Shown here one piece after another: positions 1-5,880 of a DNA stretch of 5,880 nucleotides (position 1 is the stretch's first letter; each line of letters opens with the position of its first letter). The position numbers and the translations under genes are program-made. The notes below the pieces were generated by a model, which was not told the DNA's origin, did not search any database, and saw nothing but the letters and a program-made list of their open reading frames with translations. Source of the stretch: UMGS1484 sp045593325. Its GTDB lineage: Bacteria > Bacillota > Clostridia > Oscillospirales > Acutalibacteraceae. Location: the NCBI GenBank assembly GCA_045593325.1, contig JAZNWL010000015.1, forward strand, positions 1 to 5,880, read 5' to 3'.

Positions 1-76
1 TGGTGGACCTAAAGGGATTCGAACCCTCGACCTCTCGGATGCGAACCGAACGCTCTCCCAACTGAGCTATAGGCCC
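1..76 (-). tRNA. tRNA-Ala, anticodon CGC (reads GCG)
   Basis: Read on the minus strand, this folds as a complete 76-base cloverleaf. The acceptor stem GGGCCTA pairs with TAGGTCC and includes the G3-U70 wobble pair, the main identity element for alanyl-tRNA synthetase. The D arm has GCTC/GAGC stems around AGTTGGGA. The anticodon stem TTCGG/CCGAG closes the loop TTCGCAT, which gives anticodon CGC at window positions 41-43. The T arm has GAGGG/CCCTT around TTCGAAT. The discriminator base is A73 and the CCA end is encoded in the DNA (window positions 1-3). It decodes the alanine codon GCG. A tRNA-Ala(UGC) elsewhere in the genome would normally also read GCG, so this is probably a supplementary isoacceptor. 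Its terminator lies outside the window. Confidence 0.97.
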
Positions 77-88
77 GTTTACCGCTTT

Positions 89-117
89 ATTATATAACTC
101 TTTGAAAAGAAAGTCAA
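89..117 (-). promoter_or_regulatory. Sigma-A type promoter of the tRNA-Ala gene
   Basis: On the minus strand a -35 box TTGACT (112-117) and a perfect -10 box TATAAT (89-94) are separated by exactly 17 bases. Transcription would start near position 82, leaving a 5' leader of only about six bases before the mature tRNA end at 76. The sequence upstream of the -35 box (about 118-140) is very AT-rich and could act as an UP element, as is common for stable RNA promoters. The boxes are seen directly; activity is inferred. Confidence 0.85.
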
Positions 118-155
118 GAATTAGAATAATAATTAAAAATATCCATAATTCGCAC

Positions 156-184
156 TTGAATAACAACACAAGATATAGTATAAT
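156..184 (+). promoter_or_regulatory. Sigma-A type promoter of the miaB-mutL operon
   Basis: A -35-like box TTGAAT (156-161) and a perfect TATAAT (179-184) are 17 bases apart. Transcription would begin around 191, giving a leader of roughly 45 bases before the miaB ATG. The -10 box overlaps a 10-base perfect AT palindrome (180-189), which is probably incidental. I see no attenuator, riboswitch or T-box in the short leader. This is the only convincing promoter upstream of the four plus-strand genes. Confidence 0.72.
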
Positions 185-225
185 ATTATCTAATTGTAAG
201 TATATGTATATTTCGTTTGTTTTTG

Positions 226-230
226 GGTGA
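226..230 (+). promoter_or_regulatory. Weak ribosome binding site that decides the miaB start
   Basis: GGTGA at 226-230 matches the 3' part of the full anti-anti-Shine-Dalgarno sequence (AGGAGGTGATC) and lies five bases before ATG 236. The alternative start, GTG at 227, lies inside this element and has only a T-rich stretch upstream, with no purine-rich binding site. I therefore favour ATG 236. The site is clearly weaker than those of the downstream genes. Confidence 0.5.
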
Positions 231-235
231 GTTTT

Positions 236-1651
236 ATGGATTGTGAAAATAAAAATCCTTTTATATCTGCAGATGAATTGCGCCGTCAACAGGCGTTTTC
301 TCTGCGTAATCGCACCTTGTTATTGGAGCGTTTCGGCCACACCCCCAAAGCCTGTGTTCATATATTCGGCTGTCAACAAAACGTCAGCGACGGTGAACGG
401 TTGCAAGGCATGTTGGTGGAAATGGGTTTTGAGTTTACCGAAGATCTTGAGGAAGCCGATTTGGTGTTGTTCAACACTTGCGCAGTGCGGGAACATGCAC
501 AATATCGCGCCTTGGGTAACGTTGGTGCCTTGAAACATTGGAAGGCGGTACGGCCTGAACGGTTGATCATTCTTTGTGGGTGCATGGTACAGCAACCTCA
601 CGTAGCAGAAAAAGTGAAAAAATCCTATCCTTACGTGAGTTTGGTTCTGGGTACCCATCATCAGTATAAACTGCCTGAAGATTTGAACCGCTTTCTGGTT
701 GGTACCAAACGCGTTTTTGATATTGGGGAAGAAGACGGCGGTATTGCCGAGGGACTTCCTGTTTATCGCTCCGGGGTAAAGGGCTGGCTTCCCGTGATGT
801 ACGGGTGCGATAATTTTTGCACTTACTGTGTGGTTCCTTACGTTCGCGGCCGGGAACGGAGCCGTTTGCCTGAAGATATTCTCAAAGAAGCCAGAGAAAT
901 GGTAGCGGCAGGGTATAAGGAGATTACCCTGTTGGGGCAGAACGTGAACTCTTACGGAAAAACCCTGGACAACCCCATTTCCTTTGCACAACTGTTGCGC
1001 ATGGTCAATGATATTCCCGGAGATTTCCGCATTCGGTTTATGACGTCTCATCCCAAAGATTGCACTGAGGAATTGTTATTGGCAATCCGCGACTGTGAAA
1101 AGGTGGCCAAACATCTGCATTTGCCTGTGCAATCGGGTTCTTCCCGTATTTTGAAACAAATGAATCGGGTGTATGACCGTGAGAAGTATCTTTCCCTTGC
1201 CCATCGTGCCAAGGAATTGATTCCCGATTTATGCATGACCAGTGATATTATTATCGGTTTTCCAGGGGAAACCTATGAAGATTTTTGTGAAACGGTTTCT
1301 CTTGTAGAGGAAGTGGGATATTCCGCATTATATACCTTTATATATTCTCCCCGCGAGGGTACGCCTGCTGCAACAATGGAAGATCCTGTCTCTCAGGAAG
1401 AAAAAAGCCAATGGTTACAGGAACTTGCTGCTTATCATGAAAAATGGGCGGCGGAGGTTACCGCTGATTTCGTGGGGAAAACCTTCCGTGTTCTTTGCGA
1501 AGGGGAGAAGGGGGACGGAATTTACCTGGGAAGAACCGATGAAAACATTCTCATGGAATTTGAAGGAAACCCTTCCATGGTGAATACTTTTGTTGATGTA
1601 ACTGTTACCACAGCGCTTTCTTTTGTGCTGAAGGGGCAGGTTCAATCATAA
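236..1651 (+). CDS. miaB: tRNA-2-methylthio-N6-dimethylallyladenosine synthase MiaB
   Basis: This radical SAM methylthiotransferase converts i6A37 to ms2i6A37 in tRNAs that read codons starting with U. With the ATG start it has 471 residues, slightly longer than typical MiaB because of an N-terminal extension of about 35 residues. The N-terminal UPF0004 domain carries the three cysteines of the auxiliary 4Fe-4S cluster: Cys46 (FGCQQN), Cys82 (NTCAVRE) and Cys116 (CGCMVQQ). The radical SAM CxxxCxxC motif is Cys191, Cys195 and Cys198, followed by the typical VPYVRGRERSR segment. A TRAM RNA-binding domain follows at the C-terminus, from about residue 405. NTCAVRE and the neighbouring gene order favour MiaB over the paralogues MtaB and RimO. 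A longer GTG start at 227 would add three residues. All key residues are present, and it is the first gene of the apparent operon. Confidence 0.95.
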   Translation: MDCENKNPFISADELRRQQAFSLRNRTLLLERFGHTPKACVHIFGCQQNVSDGERLQGMLVEMGFEFTEDLEEADLVLFNTCAVREHAQYRALGNVGALKHWKAVRPERLIILCGCMVQQPHVAEKVKKSYPYVSLVLGTHHQYKLPEDLNRFLVGTKRVFDIGEEDGGIAEGLPVYRSGVKGWLPVMYGCDNFCTYCVVPYVRGRERSRLPEDILKEAREMVAAGYKEITLLGQNVNSYGKTLDNPISFAQLLRMVNDIPGDFRIRFMTSHPKDCTEELLLAIRDCEKVAKHLHLPVQSGSSRILKQMNRVYDREKYLSLAHRAKELIPDLCMTSDIIIGFPGETYEDFCETVSLVEEVGYSALYTFIYSPREGTPAATMEDPVSQEEKSQWLQELAAYHEKWAAEVTADFVGKTFRVLCEGEKGDGIYLGRTDENILMEFEGNPSMVNTFVDVTVTTALSFVLKGQVQS

Positions 1652-1687
1652 ATTCTAATTTGTATTTTTATTAAGGAGGACATTACA

Positions 1688-2098
1688 ATGTCAGACATTA
1701 TTTCTTTAGCCAGACAATTAGGGGCCGCTATCCAGGAGCAAGATGCTTATTTGGAATATCAAGCCGCTAAAGCCGCCAACGACAATGATGAAAAACTTCA
1801 AAATCTCATTGGCGAATTCAATTTGCTTCGGATGTCTTTAAGTGCTGAATTGCAAAAAAGCGAAGAAGAAAAAAGCCAAAGCAAAATTGATGAGTTGAAC
1901 AATCAACTGCAAACCACCTATAACGCTGTTATGGAAAATGAATCCATGCAGAATTTCAATCGTGCAAAAACCAACATGGACCAATTAACCAATAAGATTA
2001 CTTCTATTATTGCCATGTGCATTGAAGGGGAAGACCCTGAAACCTGTGAACCTGCCAGTTGCTCCGGTAGTTGTTCTACCTGCGGCGGTTGCCACTAA
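1688..2098 (+). CDS. YlbF/YmcA (RicA/RicF-like) family protein with cysteine-rich tail
   Basis: This 136-residue protein is soluble, helical and highly charged. Residues 4 to about 108 resemble the Com_YlbF family: the N-terminal LARQLGAAIQEQDAY pattern, then a coiled-coil-like stretch rich in Glu, Lys and Gln (about 50-80). In B. subtilis the members YmcA (RicA) and YlbF (RicF) form a complex with YaaT (RicT) that binds 4Fe-4S clusters and promotes RNase Y-dependent mRNA processing, competence and biofilm formation. Its place directly after miaB matches ymcA, but sequence alone does not let me separate it firmly from YlbF. The last 26 residues hold all six cysteines (111, 120, 125, 129, 132, 135), in a Gly/Ser-rich tail ending CGGCH, suggesting a metal or Fe-S site. 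A strong AAGGAGG (1673-1679) lies eight bases before the ATG. It starts 36 bases after miaB. Confidence 0.85.
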   Translation: MSDIISLARQLGAAIQEQDAYLEYQAAKAANDNDEKLQNLIGEFNLLRMSLSAELQKSEEEKSQSKIDELNNQLQTTYNAVMENESMQNFNRAKTNMDQLTNKITSIIAMCIEGEDPETCEPASCSGSCSTCGGCH

Positions 2099-2134
2099 GA
2101 TTGATTCAAAATTTCAGGTAAAAGAGGAAGTAAT

Positions 2135-4735
2135 ATGGCCGGTCTTTCACCCATGATGCAACAATATCTTCAAATTAAAGAAGAACATCCCGGAACCATT
2201 GTGTTCTTTCGGCTGGGGGACTTTTATGAAATGTTCTTTGAGGATGCCAAATTGGTTTCCAGAGAACTGGAGTTGACCCTTACCGGGCGGGACTGCGGTT
2301 TAGAGGAACGGGCACCCATGTGCGGTGTTCCTCATCACAGCAGTGAAACCTACATTGCCCGTTTGATCGACAAGGGATATAAAGTAGCCATTTGCGAGCA
2401 GGTGGAAGACCCTGCTTCTGCAAAGGGCTTGGTTCGCCGTGAAGTTGTTCGCATTGTTACCCCCGGAACGGTTACCGAACGTTCCATGTTGGAAGATGGG
2501 TCCAGCAATTATCTGGCATCCATTTTCAAATATCGCGACGGGTGTGCTATTTGTTTTGTAGATACCTCCACCGGCCAACTTCTTCTGACTTCGTTAGGGA
2601 AAGAACGGGTCAATGAATCGTTGATTTGTGAATTGGGTCGCTTTATGCCCAAAGAAGTAATTATGAATCAGAATGCGGCAGACGGTCTGGTTATTTCCTT
2701 TATCCAAAAGAAGCTGGGCTGTTGTTATGGCGTTATGGATGAGGCATCTTTTGACCCTCGTACATACACCAATCTGGTTTTACAACATTTTAAGGTTGAC
2801 AAACCGGATGACTTGAAAATAGACCCCGATTCAGCAGGGCTCTATTGTGTTGCTGCCGCATTGGATTATTTATTTGAAACCCAAATGACAGGATTGGAAA
2901 ACATCAATAAAATCGAAATTTATTCCGACAAAGAGTTTATGCAAATGGATTTGTCTGCCCGTCGGAATCTGGATTTGTTTTCCAATACCAAATCGGGACA
3001 TACCAGAGGTTCATTGTTCTGGGTGCTTAACCGAACCTGTACTTCCATGGGGCGGCGTATGCTCACCAACTGGTTAGAACGTCCTTTGCTGCAACCTTCG
3101 GAAATTAATCGTCGATTACACGGAGTCAGTGAACTTTACAACGATGGGGCTTTTGTTGCCCAGTTGGCAGATACTTTGAGTTCCATTACTGACTTGGAAC
3201 GGTTGATGACTCGTATCGTTTTCCGTTCTGCCAGCCCCAAAGATATGTTGGATTTAGGCCACGGCGTTGGTGCTTTGCCTAAACTTCGCTCCATGCTGGC
3301 GGGGTGTCAATGCGATATTTTAAAATACATCTATCGTGACATTGATGAACTGCAAGACGTGGGGGAACTGATTTTAAGTGCTATTGATGAAAAAGCTCCC
3401 AAGAATTTGAAGGACGGGGGCGTTATCTTGTCCGGCTTTGATGCCGAGTTGGATCGCGTGCGAGAAGACGGAGTTAATGGACGGGATTTGATTGCCGAAA
3501 TGGAAGCTTCGGAAAAAGAGAAAACCGGCATTAAAAATTTAAAAATTAAATATAATAAAGTTTTCGGTTACTATATTGAAGTAACCAACTCCTTTAAACA
3601 CTTGACCCCCGAACATTATATTCGAAAACAAACTACAGTCAATTCCGAACGGTATATTACTGAAGAATTGAAAAATCTGGAAGGTCGTGTTTTGGGAGCG
3701 ACCGATCGAGCCATTGCCATGGAACACGAGATTTTCAATCAAATTCGCGAAACCTTAGGCAAGAGTTTGTATCGTGTTCAGCAAACCGCGGTTGCCATTG
3801 CAACCCTGGATGTGTTGCGTTCTTTGGCAGAAGTTGCCATTGATCGAAATTATTGTTGTCCAACCATTGCCACTGACGGTCGTTTGATGATCAAAGAGGG
3901 GAGACATCCTGTAGTGGAAACTATCTCAGATGTACCCTTTGTACCCAATGATTGTATTCTGGATGAAGAAAACAACCGTTGTGCCATTATTACCGGCCCC
4001 AATATGGCAGGGAAGTCCACCTTTATGCGGCAGAATGCCTTAATCACCATCATGGCGCAAATCGGGTCTTATGTCCCCGCCAAAACCGCCCACGTGGGAA
4101 TTGTGGATGCGGTGTATACCCGTGTTGGTGCTTCGGACGACTTGTTTATGGGGCAATCTACCTTTATGGTGGAAATGAGTGAGGTTGCCAATATTTTGAA
4201 AAATGCAACCAAACACAGTTTATTGATTTTGGATGAAATCGGACGGGGGACTTCCACCTATGATGGAATGGCCATTGCCCGTGCTGTTGTAGAATATATT
4301 TCTTCCCGGAAATTAGGCGCTAAAGCCATGTTTGCCACCCATTACCATGAGTTAACGGTTCTTTCCGAAACTTTGGAAGGGGTGAATAACTACAACGTTG
4401 CAGTTAAAAAACGGGGAGAAAGCATAACCTTTTTACGGCGTATCCTTCCCGGCGCTGCTGACCGCAGTTACGGAATTGAAGTTGCCGCTCTGGCGGGGGT
4501 TCCCAAAGAATTGGTGACCCGTGCCCGTGAAATTTTGAAAGATTTGGAATCCGGGCAGACTCATGAACCAGCTTTGATTTCGAAAAATGTGGAAGATTCA
4601 GGACAACTTACCTTTGGTAGTATGCCTGATAATCCCGTAGTACAGCGGTTAAAACAAATTGATATGGATACCTATACACCCATTGAGGCATTGAATTTAC
4701 TATACGAGTTAACAGAACTCTCCAAACAGTTATAA
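2135..4735 (+). CDS. mutS: DNA mismatch repair protein MutS
   Basis: MutS is an ATPase that clamps DNA, recognises base mismatches and small loops, and recruits MutL. It has 866 residues, the normal length for MutS1. The N-terminal mismatch-binding domain has the Phe-x-Glu motif as Phe30-Tyr31-Glu32 (GDFYEMF), which distinguishes it from MutS2. Connector, core/lever and clamp domains follow (roughly 125-560). The C-terminal ABC-type ATPase has Walker A GPNMAGKST (621-629, Lys627), Walker B LLILDE (Asp700, Glu701) with the MutS signature GRGTSTYDG right after it, and the switch histidine His736 (FATHYHEL). A possible beta-clamp motif, QLTF, is at 824-827, before a helical tail (about 834-866) likely used for dimer or tetramer contact. 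AGAGGA (2123-2128) lies six bases before the ATG. It is 36 bases from the gene before and 13 from mutL. Confidence 0.98.
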   Translation: MAGLSPMMQQYLQIKEEHPGTIVFFRLGDFYEMFFEDAKLVSRELELTLTGRDCGLEERAPMCGVPHHSSETYIARLIDKGYKVAICEQVEDPASAKGLVRREVVRIVTPGTVTERSMLEDGSSNYLASIFKYRDGCAICFVDTSTGQLLLTSLGKERVNESLICELGRFMPKEVIMNQNAADGLVISFIQKKLGCCYGVMDEASFDPRTYTNLVLQHFKVDKPDDLKIDPDSAGLYCVAAALDYLFETQMTGLENINKIEIYSDKEFMQMDLSARRNLDLFSNTKSGHTRGSLFWVLNRTCTSMGRRMLTNWLERPLLQPSEINRRLHGVSELYNDGAFVAQLADTLSSITDLERLMTRIVFRSASPKDMLDLGHGVGALPKLRSMLAGCQCDILKYIYRDIDELQDVGELILSAIDEKAPKNLKDGGVILSGFDAELDRVREDGVNGRDLIAEMEASEKEKTGIKNLKIKYNKVFGYYIEVTNSFKHLTPEHYIRKQTTVNSERYITEELKNLEGRVLGATDRAIAMEHEIFNQIRETLGKSLYRVQQTAVAIATLDVLRSLAEVAIDRNYCCPTIATDGRLMIKEGRHPVVETISDVPFVPNDCILDEENNRCAIITGPNMAGKSTFMRQNALITIMAQIGSYVPAKTAHVGIVDAVYTRVGASDDLFMGQSTFMVEMSEVANILKNATKHSLLILDEIGRGTSTYDGMAIARAVVEYISSRKLGAKAMFATHYHELTVLSETLEGVNNYNVAVKKRGESITFLRRILPGAADRSYGIEVAALAGVPKELVTRAREILKDLESGQTHEPALISKNVEDSGQLTFGSMPDNPVVQRLKQIDMDTYTPIEALNLLYELTELSKQL

Positions 4736-4741
4736 GGTGGT
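4735..4741 (+). promoter_or_regulatory. mutL ribosome binding site overlapping the mutS stop codon
   Basis: AGGTGGT begins on the last base of the mutS TAA and sits seven bases before GTG 4749. Ribosomes finishing mutS would therefore cover the mutL initiation site, which suggests translational coupling of the two mismatch repair partners. An in-frame GTG at 4740 overlaps this element and is too close to it to be the start; GTG 4749 gives the usual MutL N-terminus. Confidence 0.75.
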
Positions 4742-4748
4742 GACAGTT

Positions 4749-5880
4749 GTGGCAAAAATTCACGTGTTGGACAAGCATACTGCTGAATTGATTGCAGCGG
4801 GGGAAGTTGTAGAACGTCCTTCCTCTGTGATCAAGGAAATGGTGGAAAATGCTTTGGATGCCGGCGCCACCCGCATTGCCGTTGAAATCAAAGACGGCGG
4901 GATTTCTTATATTCGGATTACCGATAATGGTTGCGGCATTGCCCGTGAAGACGTTGCCAACGCTTTTTTACGTCACGCTACCAGTAAAATTCGAACCGAG
5001 GACGATCTGGAAGCCATTGCTACCCTTGGTTTTCGCGGGGAAGCACTGGCAAGTATTGCCGCCGTTACCCGTTTAGAATTATTAACCAAAACCAAAGAGG
5101 ACGATTTCGGCACCTGCTATCGCATTGAAGGTGGTGAAGAAATTTCTTGTGAAGATATCGGTTGCCCCGAAGGGTCCACCTTTTTAATTCGAGACTTGTT
5201 TTATAATACTCCTGCCCGTATGAAGTTTTTGAAAACCAATGTGGCAGAAGGAAATGCGGTTGCGGATGTGATGGACCGTTTGGCACTTTCCCATCCTTCG
5301 GTGGCATTCCAGTTCATTCGGGACGGTAAAAAAATCATTTCAACCCCTGGGGATGGAAAATTGTATTCTGCAATTTATGCTGTGTTTGGCAAAGATTTTG
5401 CCCAGCAGCTGTTGCCTGTTGAATATACTAATGGGTCGGTGCGATTAACAGGGTTCACTGTAAAACCCCTTGCGGCACGAAAAAATCGCAGTATGCAGTT
5501 GTTTTTCGTCAACGGTCGTTTTGTAAAAACAGGCACCGGTGCTGCCGCATTGCAGGAAGCTTATAAAAACAGCATTATGGTTGGGAAGTTTCCTGCCGGT
5601 GTGTACCATCTGGAATTTCCCTTTAGTGAGATTGACGTCAACGTGCATCCCGCAAAAATAGAAGTTCGTTTTTCCAATGAGCGGATAATTTTTGAAACGG
5701 TTTACTATGGGGTAAAAAATGCTCTGGAGCAGTCTGACAAACGGCCGGATATATCCCTGCCTGTGGATCATGCTGTGGCTTTGCCCGTAAAGGAAAATTC
5801 CCGATTGAAACCTGCTTCTGCTGCTTTCCAGAAACCTTTATCACAACAAAAACCTATGGAGCCAGAGCAGGGGAAGCAAA
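4749..5880 (+). CDS. mutL: DNA mismatch repair protein MutL (N-terminal part, runs off the window)
   Basis: MutL is a GHKL-family ATPase that links MutS mismatch recognition to downstream excision. The window holds 377 full codons with no stop; the family is usually 600 or more residues, so this is about the first 60 percent. The GTG start gives MAKIHVLDKHTAELIAAGEV, the standard N-terminus. ATP-site motifs are intact: motif I Glu30-x3-Asn34 and Asp37 (KEMVENALDAGA), motif II DNGCGI (59-64), and the ATP-lid region HATSKI (76-81) with GFRGEAL (94-100). The transducer domain has FVNGRFVK and HPAKIEVRF, with Lys303 as the probable active-site lysine (Lys307 in E. coli). From about residue 330 the sequence becomes Pro, Gln and Lys-rich, the start of the flexible linker. 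The C-terminal dimerisation and likely endonuclease domain lies beyond the window. The truncation is due only to the window edge. Confidence 0.97.
   Translation, partial: MAKIHVLDKHTAELIAAGEVVERPSSVIKEMVENALDAGATRIAVEIKDGGISYIRITDNGCGIAREDVANAFLRHATSKIRTEDDLEAIATLGFRGEALASIAAVTRLELLTKTKEDDFGTCYRIEGGEEISCEDIGCPEGSTFLIRDLFYNTPARMKFLKTNVAEGNAVADVMDRLALSHPSVAFQFIRDGKKIISTPGDGKLYSAIYAVFGKDFAQQLLPVEYTNGSVRLTGFTVKPLAARKNRSMQLFFVNGRFVKTGTGAAALQEAYKNSIMVGKFPAGVYHLEFPFSEIDVNVHPAKIEVRFSNERIIFETVYYGVKNALEQSDKRPDISLPVDHAVALPVKENSRLKPASAAFQKPLSQQKPMEPEQGKQ

Noticed and set aside
172..190. Possible operator: inverted repeat GATA...TATC around the miaB -10 box
   Set aside because: Only four-base outer arms match, plus an AT-only palindrome that includes the TATAAT box itself. 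This is expected by chance in such AT-rich sequence.
1..235. tRNA as an attachment site for an integrated element
   Set aside because: The tRNA is complete and no integrase or repeated tRNA 3' end is seen. Its 3' end is at the window edge, so the side where an element would insert cannot be judged.
320..1051. Minus-strand open frame of 243 codons inside miaB
   Set aside because: It lies wholly within the well-supported miaB gene on the opposite strand, has no recognisable domain and no convincing ribosome binding site. It is a shadow of miaB codon use.
1652..1687. Possible terminator after miaB (T-rich stretch)
   Set aside because: There is a run of T-rich sequence but no GC-rich hairpin before it, and a strong ribosome binding site for the next gene follows at once.
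4849..5076. Plus-strand open frame of 75 codons near the start of mutL
   Set aside because: It is an out-of-frame reading of the MutL ATPase motifs; the true mutL frame is open from 4749 to the window end.
5445..5771. Minus-strand open frame of 108 codons inside mutL
   Set aside because: The plus-strand frame here encodes the conserved MutL transducer motifs (FVNGRFVK, HPAKIEVRF). The antisense frame shows no family features.

Overview
The window looks like core chromosome from a member of the Bacillota, most likely a clostridium-like lineage. Three things point there: Gram-positive style ribosome binding sites (AAGGAGG, AGAGGA, AGGTGG), the gene order miaB - YlbF/YmcA-family gene - mutS - mutL, and protein sequences of the Bacillota type. 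In Bacillus subtilis the corresponding order is miaB (ymcB), ymcA (ricA), cotE, mutS, mutL. Here the sporulation gene cotE is absent and the YmcA-like gene directly precedes mutS. No insertion sequence, phage gene, CRISPR array or other mobile element is visible.

Layout. At the left edge, on the minus strand, is a complete tRNA-Ala with anticodon CGC and an encoded CCA end (1-76). It has its own consensus-like promoter (89-117). A short AT-rich divergent intergenic region (77-235) also carries a promoter for the plus-strand genes (156-184). Four plus-strand genes then run to the right edge: miaB (236-1651), a small YlbF/YmcA-family gene with a cysteine-rich tail (1688-2098), mutS (2135-4735) and the 5' two-thirds or so of mutL (4749 to the window end). 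Gene gaps are 36, 36 and 13 bases with no terminator-like hairpin, so the four are probably one operon. The mutL ribosome binding site overlaps the mutS stop codon, which suggests translational coupling.

How the genes work together. MutS recognises mismatches and MutL is its ATP-driven partner, so the two make the post-replicative mismatch repair core. MiaB adds the 2-methylthio group to i6A37 of tRNAs that read U-starting codons, using two iron-sulfur clusters. The YlbF/YmcA-like protein belongs to a family whose B. subtilis members form an iron-sulfur-containing complex that acts with RNase Y. The left half of the operon is thus RNA-related and probably Fe-S dependent, and the right half is DNA repair. 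I see no clear sign of a previously undescribed system. The points most worth a second look are the six-cysteine tail of the small protein, the tightly packed divergent promoters, and the weak clamp-binding motif in MutS.
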